From Amblyomma americanum (lineage: Eukaryota > Arthropoda > Arachnida > Ixodida > Ixodidae): a DNA stretch of 64,000 bases. The stretch is from the NCBI RefSeq assembly GCF_052857255.1, contig NW_027526484.1, positions 1,151,501 to 1,215,500 on the forward strand, read 5' to 3'. This document shows, in pieces, positions 9,532 to 19,318 of the stretch. Numbering within the stretch: the stretch's first letter is position 1; each line of letters starts with the position of its first letter. The position numbers and the translations under genes were made by a program. The notes below the pieces were generated by a model, which was given only the letters and a program-made list of their open reading frames with translations, was not told the origin of the DNA and searched no databases.

Positions 9532-10047
9532 ACCTGCGCCGTCCACGCGACTTTACCAAGCTCTCCACACCACTAACACAACCGAAAGCTGTGCTGGCTG
9601 TGCACATTCAAGCGGCGATCCGGAAACACGAGGTAGTGGACATGAGCCATTGTTTATTGGTAGTTCCGTACAAAAAAAAAACATTACATAGTATATGCGC
9701 AAAAAAAAACAATTATGTGAAATTGCCAACTATAAAGTAAGATCATGTTTTAAACATGCAGCTAACTAAAATAAAAAGTATTCTGTTATGAGAGGGCGCC
9801 ACCTAATGACCTAAGTATAAAGTTCGCCATTTCGACTTCGGAACGTCGTTACACTGTAACGTCGTGGAACGCATAGAGCTGCTACTACGAAGATATCCAC
9901 GCGAGCTGGATTTTGGCTGTTGCTTTCGCGGCCAAACGCGGAGGGAATCTTCGCTGAAGTGGAACGGCGGTTTAGGATTCAAGGTTGGTACTGCGGTGTG
10001 ACCGCGAGAAACAACGTGTTGTAAAGGGGTTTTGTTTGTGCAGCGCG
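9532..10047. promoter_or_regulatory. Divergent promoter region between ABTB1 and the coiled-coil gene
   Basis: Only 516 bp separate the ATG of ABTB1 (minus strand) from the ATG of the plus-strand gene at 10048, so the two probably share a bidirectional promoter. The segment contains an imperfect palindrome (GAACGTCGTTAC...GTAACGTCGTGG, about 9840-9868). It also contains poly-A runs at 9670-9710. TTTGTTTGTGCAG just before the ATG at 10048 could be a splice acceptor, which would place a 5' UTR exon upstream. No TATA box is convincing. Confidence 0.5.
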
Positions 10048-10092
10048 ATGGAGGACGAAGATCCCTTGAAGGAGCACTGCGAGTGGAAAGAG
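10048..10092 (+). CDS. Unrecognised coiled-coil gene, exon 1 (start codon)
   Basis: ATG at 10048-10050 opens MEDEDPLKEHCEWKE and is followed by a consensus GTAAGTGG donor. It is 45 nt and ends in phase 0. The peptide is strongly acidic. It joins in phase to the exon at 25060, about 15 kb away. I do not recognise the protein. All exons assigned to this gene share plus orientation, consensus sites and unbroken phase, which is the basis for treating them as one gene. Confidence 0.65.
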
Positions 10093-11114
10093 GTAAGTGG
10101 TACTTTTCTAAAGAACTTGTGCGCTACCGAGCCTCAACGCGCAATAATTTCTTGGGGCACCGGCAACAGGTGTCCGCCAAACTAATCAACTTCAAAAGTA
10201 AAGACACTTACTGGTCATATATCGCTTATTCTTGATTAATAAAACCCGTAATTTTATCAACCAGCACGCTTCTATTCCAGAAGCTTGAAATGTGCCGGTA
10301 TCGCAATGTGCGTTGAACGCGACGCGCGGTCGCGCGTCCATTGCGCTTTTGCAATGAAGTTTGTAATTTTGTAAAATAGAGTGGAAACAAGAAGCCTGAT
10401 GCGAGGGACTCGTAACGTACCCTTCAATAATTCGATGATGATACCGTAACGTTGCATCTTTTTTTTTCTGCTCGCGTAATTTGTCGTCGATCTGTGGAGC
10501 CATCGGCTTGGAGGGTCGACCGTGAACATTTTTTTTGAAACGCAGGACCGAAACACCCGTACATGCGAAATCTTCTGTACAACTAGCGCATGGAGTCGAT
10601 GCGACGCGCCCCAGACGCTACTTAAGTTCTAGTACACTTTAGTACAGTGCTCGTTGATCCCCTAATGGTCGCAGTTAAAAGGGAGTCTTTCTCTGTTGTC
10701 ACTTGAGACGGCGTTCGCCCCCCTGCTGCTGCACTTGCATCATCCGCTGCGACTAGGGGACAATAAATTGCAGACGTGTCTGCTCGCGTGTTTCGATGTC
10801 GTAGCCATGGACGAAAACATGATAGTTTTCCGGTATCGGCGTTGGATTCCTGGCCCTATCTCAGCGAAGATTTTCTTCGCCGTTAGCTCCCGCCCTGCGG
10901 CTCAGTGGGTATACTGCGTTCGGCTGTTGTGTCATTGTTGAGCGTTGTTGTGCCATTATTGAGGCAGGGGCATATTAATGGGTTAACCTTCCTTCCTGCC
11001 TTTCAGTTCGTCGTCCTCTCTCTATGCATAACTCATGGAATGGGGGAAGCGGTCCCATTCGAACCATGTGTTTCCTCGACTTCTTTCAAAAAATTGTCTG
11101 TGGTTTAGCTCTGG

Positions 11115-11550
11115 TTAATCCAAGTCGAATTGCGAAAGCTTCGTTTCCTCGGCACGTTGTCTACGCAGCGTCTCATTCCGACGCTCTCGAGAATTCAAAG
11201 CGGTCTCTTTCACAGTTGAAGAGGCACTAAGGGAGGTGTCACTTCTAGCCGCATCTGCGTTACGACGCTTCTCCAGTCTTGCGGCGCGTTCTTCTGGCGT
11301 CTCTTGAGCGCGTTGTCTCTTGCTCGCTTCGTTCTGTCGTTGTTGCGTCTCTTTCGCGCTCTCCATGACAACTACAATATGCACGCCGTTTAGCTAAACG
11401 TTGTTCCCGGTCTTCATGCGTTTCTTCCGCACGCCGCCGCTTCTTAGCTGCAGCACATCGTTGCAGCTTCACCTTATACACATCATCCGGGGTTGCGTGG
11501 TGAACGTGCGCGTCACCTGAAGGCAACTTTTTTGAAGCGAAAAGCTTCAC
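11115..11550 (-). pseudogene. STPR-repeat (23-residue repeat) protein remnant
   Basis: Two overlapping minus-strand frames together encode about four units of a 23-residue Arg/Glu-rich repeat of type R-AEET-E-RE-RL-KRR. Examples are RAEETHEDREQRLAKRR, RAQETPEERAARLEKRR and RRQRAEETKLSQ. This is the STPR repeat of the silkworm fibroin modulator protein FMBP-1, a DNA-binding module. The frame changes near 11300-11380, so this copy is broken. The helical, basic repeats are seen directly; DNA binding is by family. Confidence 0.6.
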
Positions 11551-11875
11551 TACGCCAGCTTTTCGAGCCGTCAGCGGGGCCGCAAGTTTGACCTTGAATG
11601 TAGCTGGAGGTCACGGTGGCCACAAGTTTCAGCTTTAATGTAGATAGAGGTCAAATGGTGGTAGCCAGGTTCGACACATGACGTCAACTACAGCGACTGT
11701 TACACCAACTATCTCGACTTTGACCTTTACCTCCGGTCAAGTGTCTGTCGGCATCGCATGCACGGGTCATGAAAGTGGGTTCTGCATTAAACGCCGGTGC
11801 ATTCTGATGTGAAAATGGCACTAGGTGTGATCGATGCGACGCCTGCCGTGGAGACGACACCCGGACCGCGCCCGT

Positions 11876-12125
11876 ATAAGGGAAGGAAAATGAAATGAAG
11901 ATTTGTTTTAAGGAAAGCAAATTACGCCTGTCTCACATATCTTGGTGGACACCCGAAACGCGTCCGTAAGGGAAGGAAAATGAAATAAAGTTGGTTTTAA
12001 GGAAACGAAATGACGCCTGTTTCACATACTCGGTGGACACCCCATCTGCGCCGTAAGGGAAGGAAAGTGGATTATGAAAGTTGGTTCTAAGGAAAGGAAA
12101 TTACGCCTGTCTCACATATCTCAGT
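11876..12125 (+). repeat. 90-bp tandem repeat, about 2.7 copies
   Basis: The motif GGAAGGAAA followed by ...TTAAGGAAA, GACGCCTGT, CACAT and CGGTGGACACC recurs at 11881, 11971 and 12059, a period of 88-90 bp. A related single stretch appears around 12660-12725 (CTCGGTGGACAGC ... GAGGGAAG). Confidence 0.75.
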
Positions 12126-12484
12126 ATGGTTATACTATGGAAACCGCCAGTCGCTCGACCACAAACGTAGCCAGGGAGATGCAGCTTTTCGCTTTCGGCC
12201 AGGGTTAACCAGAGCTAAGCACCAGCAATTTTTTTTTTTGGCAATGCGGTATAGAGGCTAGGCAGGAAAGGAGAGAGGGACTTTGTCCCCTTGCCTTGTT
12301 GTCCATTGTTCGGCTCCATAGTTTCCCCCCTTTCACCCCTCCACACCCCTAGCCGAACAATGAACAACTCCCCCAGGGCACGGTGTCAAAAGCCTGTCTC
12401 CTTCCCTTTCCTCCCTAGCCTCTGCAGCATTGACAAAAAAGTTGTCACCTCTCATGATCCTAGTGGTCGTGGTGGTTGCTATGA

Positions 12485-12518
12485 TGGGGGGTGGGGGGGG
12501 GGGGGGTGGGGGGGGGCG
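12485..12518 (+). repeat. Poly-G tract with G-quadruplex potential
   Basis: A run of about 34 bases that is almost all G, broken only by single T residues, followed by GCG. It could form a G-quadruplex on the plus strand, and length is likely to vary between individuals or assemblies. Confidence 0.85.
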
Positions 12519-13567
12519 TACTGGTCCCGACGTATGCTGATCTCGCCCCGTGCTTTCTCTCACCCGCGGTGCGAGGAAGAGCGACGCGTGATTGGCGGAG
12601 GGGGTTGTCCCATAAACAGCCCTCGCCGCGAACTTGTACTTGTGAAGTAATAATTGGTTATGAGGAAAGGCGCAGTAACTGTCCCACTCTCGGTGGACAG
12701 CTCAATCTCGCCGTGAGGGAAGTGATGAAGGAGAGAGGGTGTGAGAAGGGGAAGGGAGAACGAAGGGGCGTAGTGGAGGGCTCCGGATTAATTTCGTCGT
12801 CCTGTGGCTCTTAAACATGCGCTGGCGTTGCACAGCACGCGGGCGTCTTTTGCTGCATTTCCCCTCCATTTGATAGGCGGCCGCCGTTGCCGGGATTTGG
12901 CTGCGTCCTCGCGTTTATCTCCCGCACGGCGTCTTTTTAATGACGCACTCAGAAATGGGCAGATTGGCGCCAAACACATTATAAAGTTTCCATATAAGTA
13001 AATTAAAGCGACGCTGAGGACAGACAGCACGAATTTGACCTTTGTCGACAGGATGCCGCATTCCAACGGCAGAGAAGTTGCTTTCAATGACAACGGAGCT
13101 ATTATGAGCTAGAAACGGCCAAGAAATAACATGCAGCTAGTATCGTAGTAGTATCGAGTGATCTATGGGCTCCTGCGCTCTAAACTGATCATATGTGACC
13201 ACTCGGACCAAGCAAAGCGAGTGGGACGCCATCTCCGGACACACAGCATTACCAGCATTACCACAGCATTACCTCTACTCCGTTACCCTCGTCACAGACA
13301 GAGTGCTCCCAATTGTCGAGAAGTTTACAACAATAAATGCATTTAACTCGTTTAGTGGCACTGAAAAGATTGGCCGTTCAGTTTACGCAACACAAACGAC
13401 AATGCGGTCCAGCGAGTGAAGTGCGCTTTCCCGCAGCGCGATGTCGGCGCGCTGGGGCGCTGTAGCAGACGACGTGAAGCCCCGCCTACAGGTACACATG
13501 CGTCGTCTGCGCCGCTTCGCTTCGATATGCGGCCGCAACGGATGCACTGGCGCTCCGCAGAGCGCCG

Positions 13568-13664
13568 CGTCGTCTGCTGAGAGCCGTCTGCACGTGCACA
13601 ACTTTTTTGCACCTCCTTGGTAAAAAAAGTTGTGCGCACGCAGACTGCTTTCAGCAGACGACGC
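13568..13664. repeat. Foldback (inverted repeat, about 41-nt arms)
   Basis: The left arm 13568-13608 (GCGTCGTCTGCTGAGAG ... CACAACTTTTTT) pairs with 13623-13664 (AAAAAAGTTGTGCGCACG ... CAGCAGACGACGC) around a 14-nt loop. A third copy of the CGTCGTCTGC motif is at 13501. This may be the residue of a small foldback transposon. Confidence 0.75.
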
Positions 13665-15277
13665 ATGTTAGCTCGTAAATATTGAACGTGAATTGAGAGA
13701 CGCCTTCTCTGTGGTCGACGGGTTCGGTGTCATTCTGCGAGAAAATGGCGATGAAACCTACGCGACAGCAGGGGCCGTATTCTGTACCGCTCTCTAAATC
13801 GCTCTCAATTTTCTGTGTTTTGTGCTGTAGCTGCCATGTTATTTGTGCTGTGCCTTCTGAGCAGGCAGGTACTGCTGATTCGCCGCTGCCATTCTGCTGC
13901 GGCGACTGGGACGCCAGGGCTAGCAGCGCGGCCCATCTCGTTCCGAAGGACATTTTTTTTTTCTTTTATCGCTGCTTATGAAGAGCTAAATGAGCAAGGC
14001 GGGTTCTCGGGGGTGATTTCCGGGCGCCCTCCGCTAGGCATCGGAAAATATGCAGAGGCCTTGAAGCGCGCTGAAAGTTCTTCGAACGTCTTTCTCAGTG
14101 TCTGAAGAGCCTGAATCCGTAATTGAAATAGCTCGCAACAGCGCTTTTATAGCACTTCGGAATTCGACTGCCGGCAGTCGAATCTTAAGTAAGGTGCAGC
14201 AAAAGACAGCACGGAGTCGGTTTCCTCGTATTCACTGTGGGAAGCGTAGAACTACTTCATAGCAAGGAACTATGCGATGTCGTCGTCGTCGACCATGGCC
14301 GACACGCGAGAGCTTAACCCCTCCACGGTGAGCAGACGACAAAACCTGTTTGCACGCGCTCGATTGAAAATTGTCGCACCTATGAGGTTTGCATGGAGCT
14401 TCCTCGACACCACCTGTACCACCATGGGCGCTCTAAGCATCATAGGGCGGAGAGCTACCGACGGCAGAATTACAACTTTTGGCCAAAAAATAATGAAAAA
14501 ACAAACGTTGCTCGAGATCAAGAATGTCCTATAATTTAATATTCTGTCTATATATAAATCGTAACAAACAAGGAGAAAAGCATGTAAATGCAAAGTTTAC
14601 TCAAAATAAGCGATGGCTTGATCTCCTATTGGCCAAGCATTGCAGGCCACAAAAGCCGATACTTCGTGCTTAACAGGCGCACTCTTAAAAAGAAAAATGT
14701 TTTTGAAAAAAATGTCGCTTCAACATTTTAGAAGATTTTTTCAAGGTATTTCGAAAAACAAAAGCCTTTTATTGGCGTCGTGTGCTGTTGCGTTTTCGCT
14801 ACTATGGCTTTTGCACACTACTTTTACGCCGAAGTCGTCTGCGCGGAGCGCGCCGTGGATACGGAATGGGACATCTTCGTAACGCCACTCTTGTGTTCCT
14901 GAAAAAAACCTACTGTCCCGCACCAAGTAGCTCATCGCCCCATGATGCTTTGCGCGTCCATGGAAGTTCAGGTGCAGCGCCGCCAGCTTTCCTTCTAGTT
15001 ATCAGTAAGAAACTCTATGCCTAAAGTCCCTCAATGAAGCAAAAGTAACGCAAAGCTTTGAACTTTCCGGCTTCCTTCCTCCCCTAGCGCTCCGCCGGAT
15101 AATCGAGCCTCCCATTGGCCGAGGTGCCGTGGTCACGTGTTAGCGCGCGCTTTTTTGGCTCCGGAGCAGACGCCGGTGCCATTGTCGGTTGTAGGAATCG
15201 CGCTTCGTTTTCTTTCTGTGCAACAGTTTTGGCGGGAAGTGTTTTTCCATCTTTGACGGCGTCTACGCGTTGCGGTG

Positions 15278-15442
15278 ATGCTAAGCTTCTGTGGCGCGTA
15301 TGGATGCAACAACCGAGGAGGCAGTGGGAAAAGATTTTTTGTAATTCCGTCCGGAAAAAGCAACGCGGCTCGCCGAAAGTTTTGGCTGCACAGGATCAGC
15401 CGGGCAAACTTCGATAATGTGCTGGATCCGCAGCTTTGTGAG
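15278..15442 (+). CDS. THAP-domain protein, exon 1
   Basis: ATG at 15278 starts MLSFCGAYGCNN, and the exon ends after QLCE at a GTGTGTGG donor, 55 codons in phase 0. It carries the first three zinc ligands of a THAP C2CH finger (C5, C10, C54), plus the conserved FFVIP segment and the Trp in RRKFWLHRI. THAP fingers bind DNA and occur in host transcription factors and P-element-type transposases. The gene lies inside intron 1 of the coiled-coil gene, on the same strand. A CCAATCA-free, GC-rich stretch upstream (15080-15240, with CACGTG at 15134) is the probable promoter. Confidence 0.85.
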
Positions 15443-15807
15443 GTGTGTGGCCGTTCTTCAGTTGTCAGTAGTGTTTTTTTTTGGGGGGGGGGGGGTGATT
15501 TTGGTGCGAAGCACGAGCGACTGCAGTCTTCGCAGTAAATCCTGTTTGGCATAGTTGTAGATGGACTGGTTCGCTCGTAGGCTACGAAAGCTGTGCTTTT
15601 TGTTGTCTTATGCCCACCGTGCCAGCTCTGCTAGATTCTGCAAGTGCAGCTTTGATCGCATTTCGTGGCGTCCACGTGATTGCAGTCAGACTCGTTCGCA
15701 GGCTCGACTCGAAAGTTACACTTCATGTTGTTTAATCCCCCATCTCTATGTTGCTTGCGTTGGAGGTCGAGCTTTCAGCTTGCGCGCTGCTGCAGGAATT
15801 TTTTTCG

Positions 15808-16200
15808 CAGTTGAACTCCTTCGCTTACGAACCCCATACTAAATAGGCAGTTCTCGCTGTTTGATACCCGCTGTACAATATAGGTCTAGCTTTTATATTG
15901 CGTGCATTGCTTGTCGTACTTGTGTCATTACAGATGCACTCCTTCACTCACGAATTCGATAGCAAAAGGGCGGTTCTTGCTGTTTGAGCCTCCGCTGATC
16001 ATACTGCTCGCGGTGCAGGTCTATCTTTCTTGTTGGGCGCATCGCTGGACGTATTTGTTTTGTTGCAGTTGGACTCCATCGCTCACGAACTCGATGCCAA
16101 AGGGGTGGTTATCGCTGTTGAAGCCCCCGCTGTTCATGCTGCTCGCGATTCAGGTCTAGCTTTCATGTTGTGTGCATTGCTGGACGTATATGTCAGGCAG
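15808..16200 (+). repeat. Diverged tandem repeat of 123-135 bp, three units, in the THAP intron
   Basis: Units begin at about 15811, 15934 and 16069 with TTG/ATG-ACTCCTTCGCT-ACGAA-type sequence. Each contains CGGTTCT/GCTGTTTGA and ends GCAGGTCTAGCTTT...TGCATTGCT.GACGTA. Unit spacing is 123 then 135 bp. Confidence 0.75.
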
Positions 16201-16628
16201 GGTCCATACCAAAATCGGGCGTTACTGTGCTTAGGCACAGTAATGCAGCTATCGCTTGAATACTCGATATCTGCATGGATAATAATTGAGAATGCAAGGT
16301 AGGACCTTCTTTAAACATAGTTGTAGACATTTTGGGTTCAAGGCAGTCATCTCTGCCGAGAATCCATGCAAAAATCGCGCTGCGTGGAACTTTGTAACGG
16401 GGATAGGTGGTGTCAAATGAATCACCAACGCAGGGGTGTGCGCACTGATACTATTTCCAACGTCCGACTTTGGCAAAGCTCTTATGGCCTTTTGTGGGGT
16501 CTGCTGACGTGTTAACACTTGTGCATGTTTTTCAAGTTGTGAAAGCTCACGCTCTCTGTATATTTTTCGTGTTTTGTATTGTTCCTCGTAAGGTTGTGTC
16601 TTACAAGATCTTACTTTATTCGTCTTAG

Positions 16629-16754
16629 GATCACTTCACCGAAGACCAGTTTGAGAGCCATGTCCTTCGGAATTACGGTATAAAGAAAATAAGGCCAGAT
16701 GCAGTACAAAAGGGAAGGCAATGTTCTCTTACAGGACATTTTTGCATATGCTGA
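16629..16754 (+). CDS. THAP-domain protein, exon 2 (stop codon)
   Basis: After the acceptor TTCGTCTTAG, the exon starts in phase 0 with DHFTEDQFESHVLRNYGIKK and then IRPDAVQK. The His supplies the fourth zinc ligand (C-x2-H across the exon junction), and IRPDAV is the classic end of a THAP domain. The frame closes at TGA 16752-16754, giving about 96 residues: a THAP domain with a short tail. No transposase or coiled-coil follows. Either the protein is very short, or a downstream exon is spliced from a weak donor I cannot identify. Confidence 0.82.
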   Translation, partial: DHFTEDQFESHVLRNYGIKKIRPDAVQKGRQCSLTGHFCIC

Positions 16755-17276
16755 CCCAAGAGGATAATCACCTAAACAAGCAGCATTCGAATGACTCATG
16801 CGGCACTGTAGTTGCTCACGAAACAGCGTTAGATGCCTTTCTTGGTTGCTGTTAATCAACCCAAACTATTAACCCTACATCAAAATTCTGATCACAACCG
16901 TGTTACAGTGTGCAACTATAGGGCATCGTGTTCGCCTATTTACAAACATTATGTGGCTGACGTGAGTCGGATATTTTTAATGGTAGCCTGCGAGGTGTCC
17001 GAGGTATATTAACTCCAAAATAATCTCCAAGCTTTCCTGCACTAAAATAATTAAAATTGAGACGAGTAATCGCCTACACACTGAATAGCACAGCCCATTG
17101 CACGAGCCAACGCGCCTTTGAGAGAATATATTATAGGAGCGTTAAACCGCCATCCGTTCAGATAAAGTCTAGGCCGCACATCTAGTCGCATGTCGGCCCA
17201 GTTCTTCTTTGCAGAGTTGAATGTTTAATAAGAATGGGCAAAAGACGCCGGTTGAAAAACACAACTCCGAGACATT

Positions 17277-17683
17277 CACTATAGTGCCACGAGCTCGCTT
17301 GCTCACTCCACCTCCGCTGTGTGCACCGCGATCAAAGCGATCGCAGTACGAAAAGTTCTGATAAAGCAGTGCGACGTGGGTCGGGGCAGTTATTTGGGCA
17401 AGTAATTTTTGTACCTCCCATGCCATGCGGCCGAATCAGAGGCAAAAATGCAACAAAAAATTGATTCGGTCGCGCGTTCCACTACGCGCCAAAGCGCGAG
17501 CGTTGGGAACACAACGCACTGAGTATATTCACTATAGTGCCGCGAACTCGCTCGCGCACGCCACTTCCAACGTATGCTCCGCAGTCAAAGCGATCGCACG
17601 GCAAAAAGTTTCGATAAAGCAGCGCTGCGTTGGTTGGGGCAGTTATTTATTTTAGTAACTGATTTTTCGATCTTCCATGTCAT
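17277..17683 (+). repeat. Direct repeat pair of about 145 bp
   Basis: CACTATAGTGCC-CGA-CTCGCT at about 17277 recurs at about 17529. Both are followed by a shared path: TCAAAGCGATCGCA, then AAAAGTT--GATAAAGCAG and GGGGCAGTTATTT, ending near TCCCATG/TTCCATG. The copies are about 80 percent alike by eye. Confidence 0.7.
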
Positions 17684-17745
17684 CATGTCATTTCGACCGA
17701 AGCAAAGGTAAAAAATTGGAGGCTTATCAAGGTTAAGCCCAGTGG

Positions 17746-18331
17746 ATGCGAAGCATACACCCTCGGAGCGTTGTCGTCGAGCCGCATATTGAGCGCGCCG
17801 CTTGGCTAGGCGTTCTTCGCGTTCTTCATCGGTTTCCGTAGCACGCTGCAGCCTTCGTTTTGCATTCCTATTATTGTTTGGAGGCATCTTGACCGCATAC
17901 ACGCCCGGCGCAAAGACGCTGGCGCGGTTGCGGGGCACAGAGACTGACGCGACGGCGGGCGCGCGCCGCTTCATCCCTGGCGTGACGTCACATATCACGT
18001 GATGCAGCGATGGTGGCGCCGCCGCCGCGTCGCGCGCGACGGCGCGAACCGAAGCGTGGTGGCCACCGCCGGGAGGCGACCGACGGCGCTATATGAGGCC
18101 CCATCTGCAGCCGGTGTGACGTCATCACGTGACGTCACATCATGTGATCTCACTTCAGGGTCAATGGTGGCCACCGCCGGGAGGCGACCGACGGCGCGAT
18201 ATAAGGCCCCATCTGCAGCCGGTGTGACGTCATCACGTGACGTCATGTCACGTGACCCCACTTCAGGGTCAATGGTGGCCACCGCCGGGCGTCGCACGAA
18301 GGCCCGAAACCTACGTTAATATGCTTCGCAT
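17746..18331 (-). mobile_element. Second STPR-type element bounded by ATGCGAAGCATA inverted repeats
   Basis: ATGCGAAGCATA at 17746-17757 is matched in reverse complement at 18320-18331. The minus strand contains an open frame (about 17998 to 17585) whose centre reads AKRRLQRATETDEEREERL followed by AKRRAQYAARRQR. This is one and a half STPR-type units preceded by MPPNNNRN, a plausible start near 17890. The 108-bp array (18057-18290) lies in the other half. The encoded protein is small and basic, and no transposase is present. Confidence 0.55.
18057..18290 (+). repeat. 108-bp GC-rich tandem repeat with TGACGTCA palindromes
   Basis: TGGTGGCCACCGCCGGG begins at 18057, 18165 and 18273, giving two full units and the start of a third. 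Each full unit contains TGTGACGTCATCACGTGACGTCA, so two CRE-like TGACGTCA sites around a CACGTG E-box. Each unit also has CTATATGAGG or GATATAAGG, which is TATA-like. The composition is far more GC-rich than the surroundings. Confidence 0.85.
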
Positions 18332-18632
18332 AAAAACGCTACACAAAATTCATTCGGGCGCGCGGTCTCCTGCGCATCAAAAGGCAAGCGTCGGGAGCGT
18401 CTGCTAGCATCCCCCGGCCTAGGAGCCACCACCGTCGGCGCACGGGAGGGGCTGAGAGAAGGGGCGCTGGCATAGGAGGAGGGGGAGGAGATGTCGTTAC
18501 TTTTATTCTATTGAGGGGCTTTAACTGCACCTGCACCGCAGAACTGGTTCTGCACGGCACTGGCACCAGCAGCTTTTTTTCAGGATTGGTGCTGTAAACC
18601 AGCACTGAATTGAATGCGTTAGATAATTCAGT

Positions 18633-19318
18633 GACTCTAAACAGGCTGTTCAATTTAGCTGCACTTGTTGCACCAGTTCAGCCAAGTTCCACGAGTTCAG
18701 GCAGTCCAGTGCTGCTTGGCACTGGCTGCTTCTAAAGCAGATATGGTCGAGTGCAGGCCTAGTCGTCTGCTAGCTTTGGCGTCGCCACCAAATTTCAGCT
18801 AGTTGTGTGCACCCGCATCAACGTCATCCAAGTTGCGATTACAAACCCCAAAAAATGGTCGTTTTCTAGAAAAAAAAATGCACACATGATGTGCGAATAT
18901 ATGTTGGAATGCTGCCACTGGTTGACTTGGCCTCTGAGGAAAATCCTGAAGCCTCGACCAGCAACGCACCTTCCTTTGAAGAGACAACTGCCGCAATTTC
19001 ATCATCTTCTGCAACCTACGCATGGGCACCGCCATGTTGCTGCACTACAGCTGCACCTTCCATTGCAAAACGAATATGGAGGTGCAGCGGACGCATGCTG
19101 CACTTGCAAAACGAATGCGAAAGGCCTGCACTCTTTGAACTACAGGTCCGTTCGATTCGCCTGCACTCGATGCACCAGTGCTGTAAAGTTCTGAAACGGT
19201 GACTCTAGTGTGCAGGGCCAGTTCCACCAATTCAAGTGCAGCTTGGCACTGACTGCTTTCAAAATGAATGGTCGAGTGCAGGTCTGGCTGTCTGCTAGCC
19301 TTGGCGTCGCGAGAAAAT
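18633..19318 (+). repeat. Direct repeat pair, TGCAC/GTGCAG-rich
   Basis: 18633-18790 and 19190-19318 share GTGACTCTA, then CAGTTC-CC, GC-GCTTGGCACTG, CTGCTT, TGGTCGAGTGCAGG and CTGTCTGCTAGC-TTGGCGTCGC. The intervening sequence is also rich in CTGCACC. It is probably two copies of one dispersed repeat. Confidence 0.6.

Larger units (their letters stand above)
11101..12224 (-). mobile_element. TIR-bounded element carrying STPR-type peptide sequence
   Basis: TGGTTTAGCTCTGGTTAA at 11101-11118 is repeated in inverted form at 12205-12224 (TTAACCAGAGCTAAGCACCA), and matching continues inward with GCGAAAGC-like sequence. The enclosed 1.1 kb holds minus-strand frames with STPR-like peptides, then a 90-bp tandem repeat. 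The same terminal motif recurs near 48124. This suggests a dispersed family whose mobilising enzyme is not in the window. Termini and class are uncertain. Confidence 0.55.

Noticed and set aside
12291..12650. Frames across the poly-G region
   Set aside because: Low-complexity Gly or Pro translations from a simple repeat.
14640..14882. 80-codon frame with a hydrophobic stretch
   Set aside because: Looks like a membrane segment but is A/T-rich chance coding, without homology or splice support.
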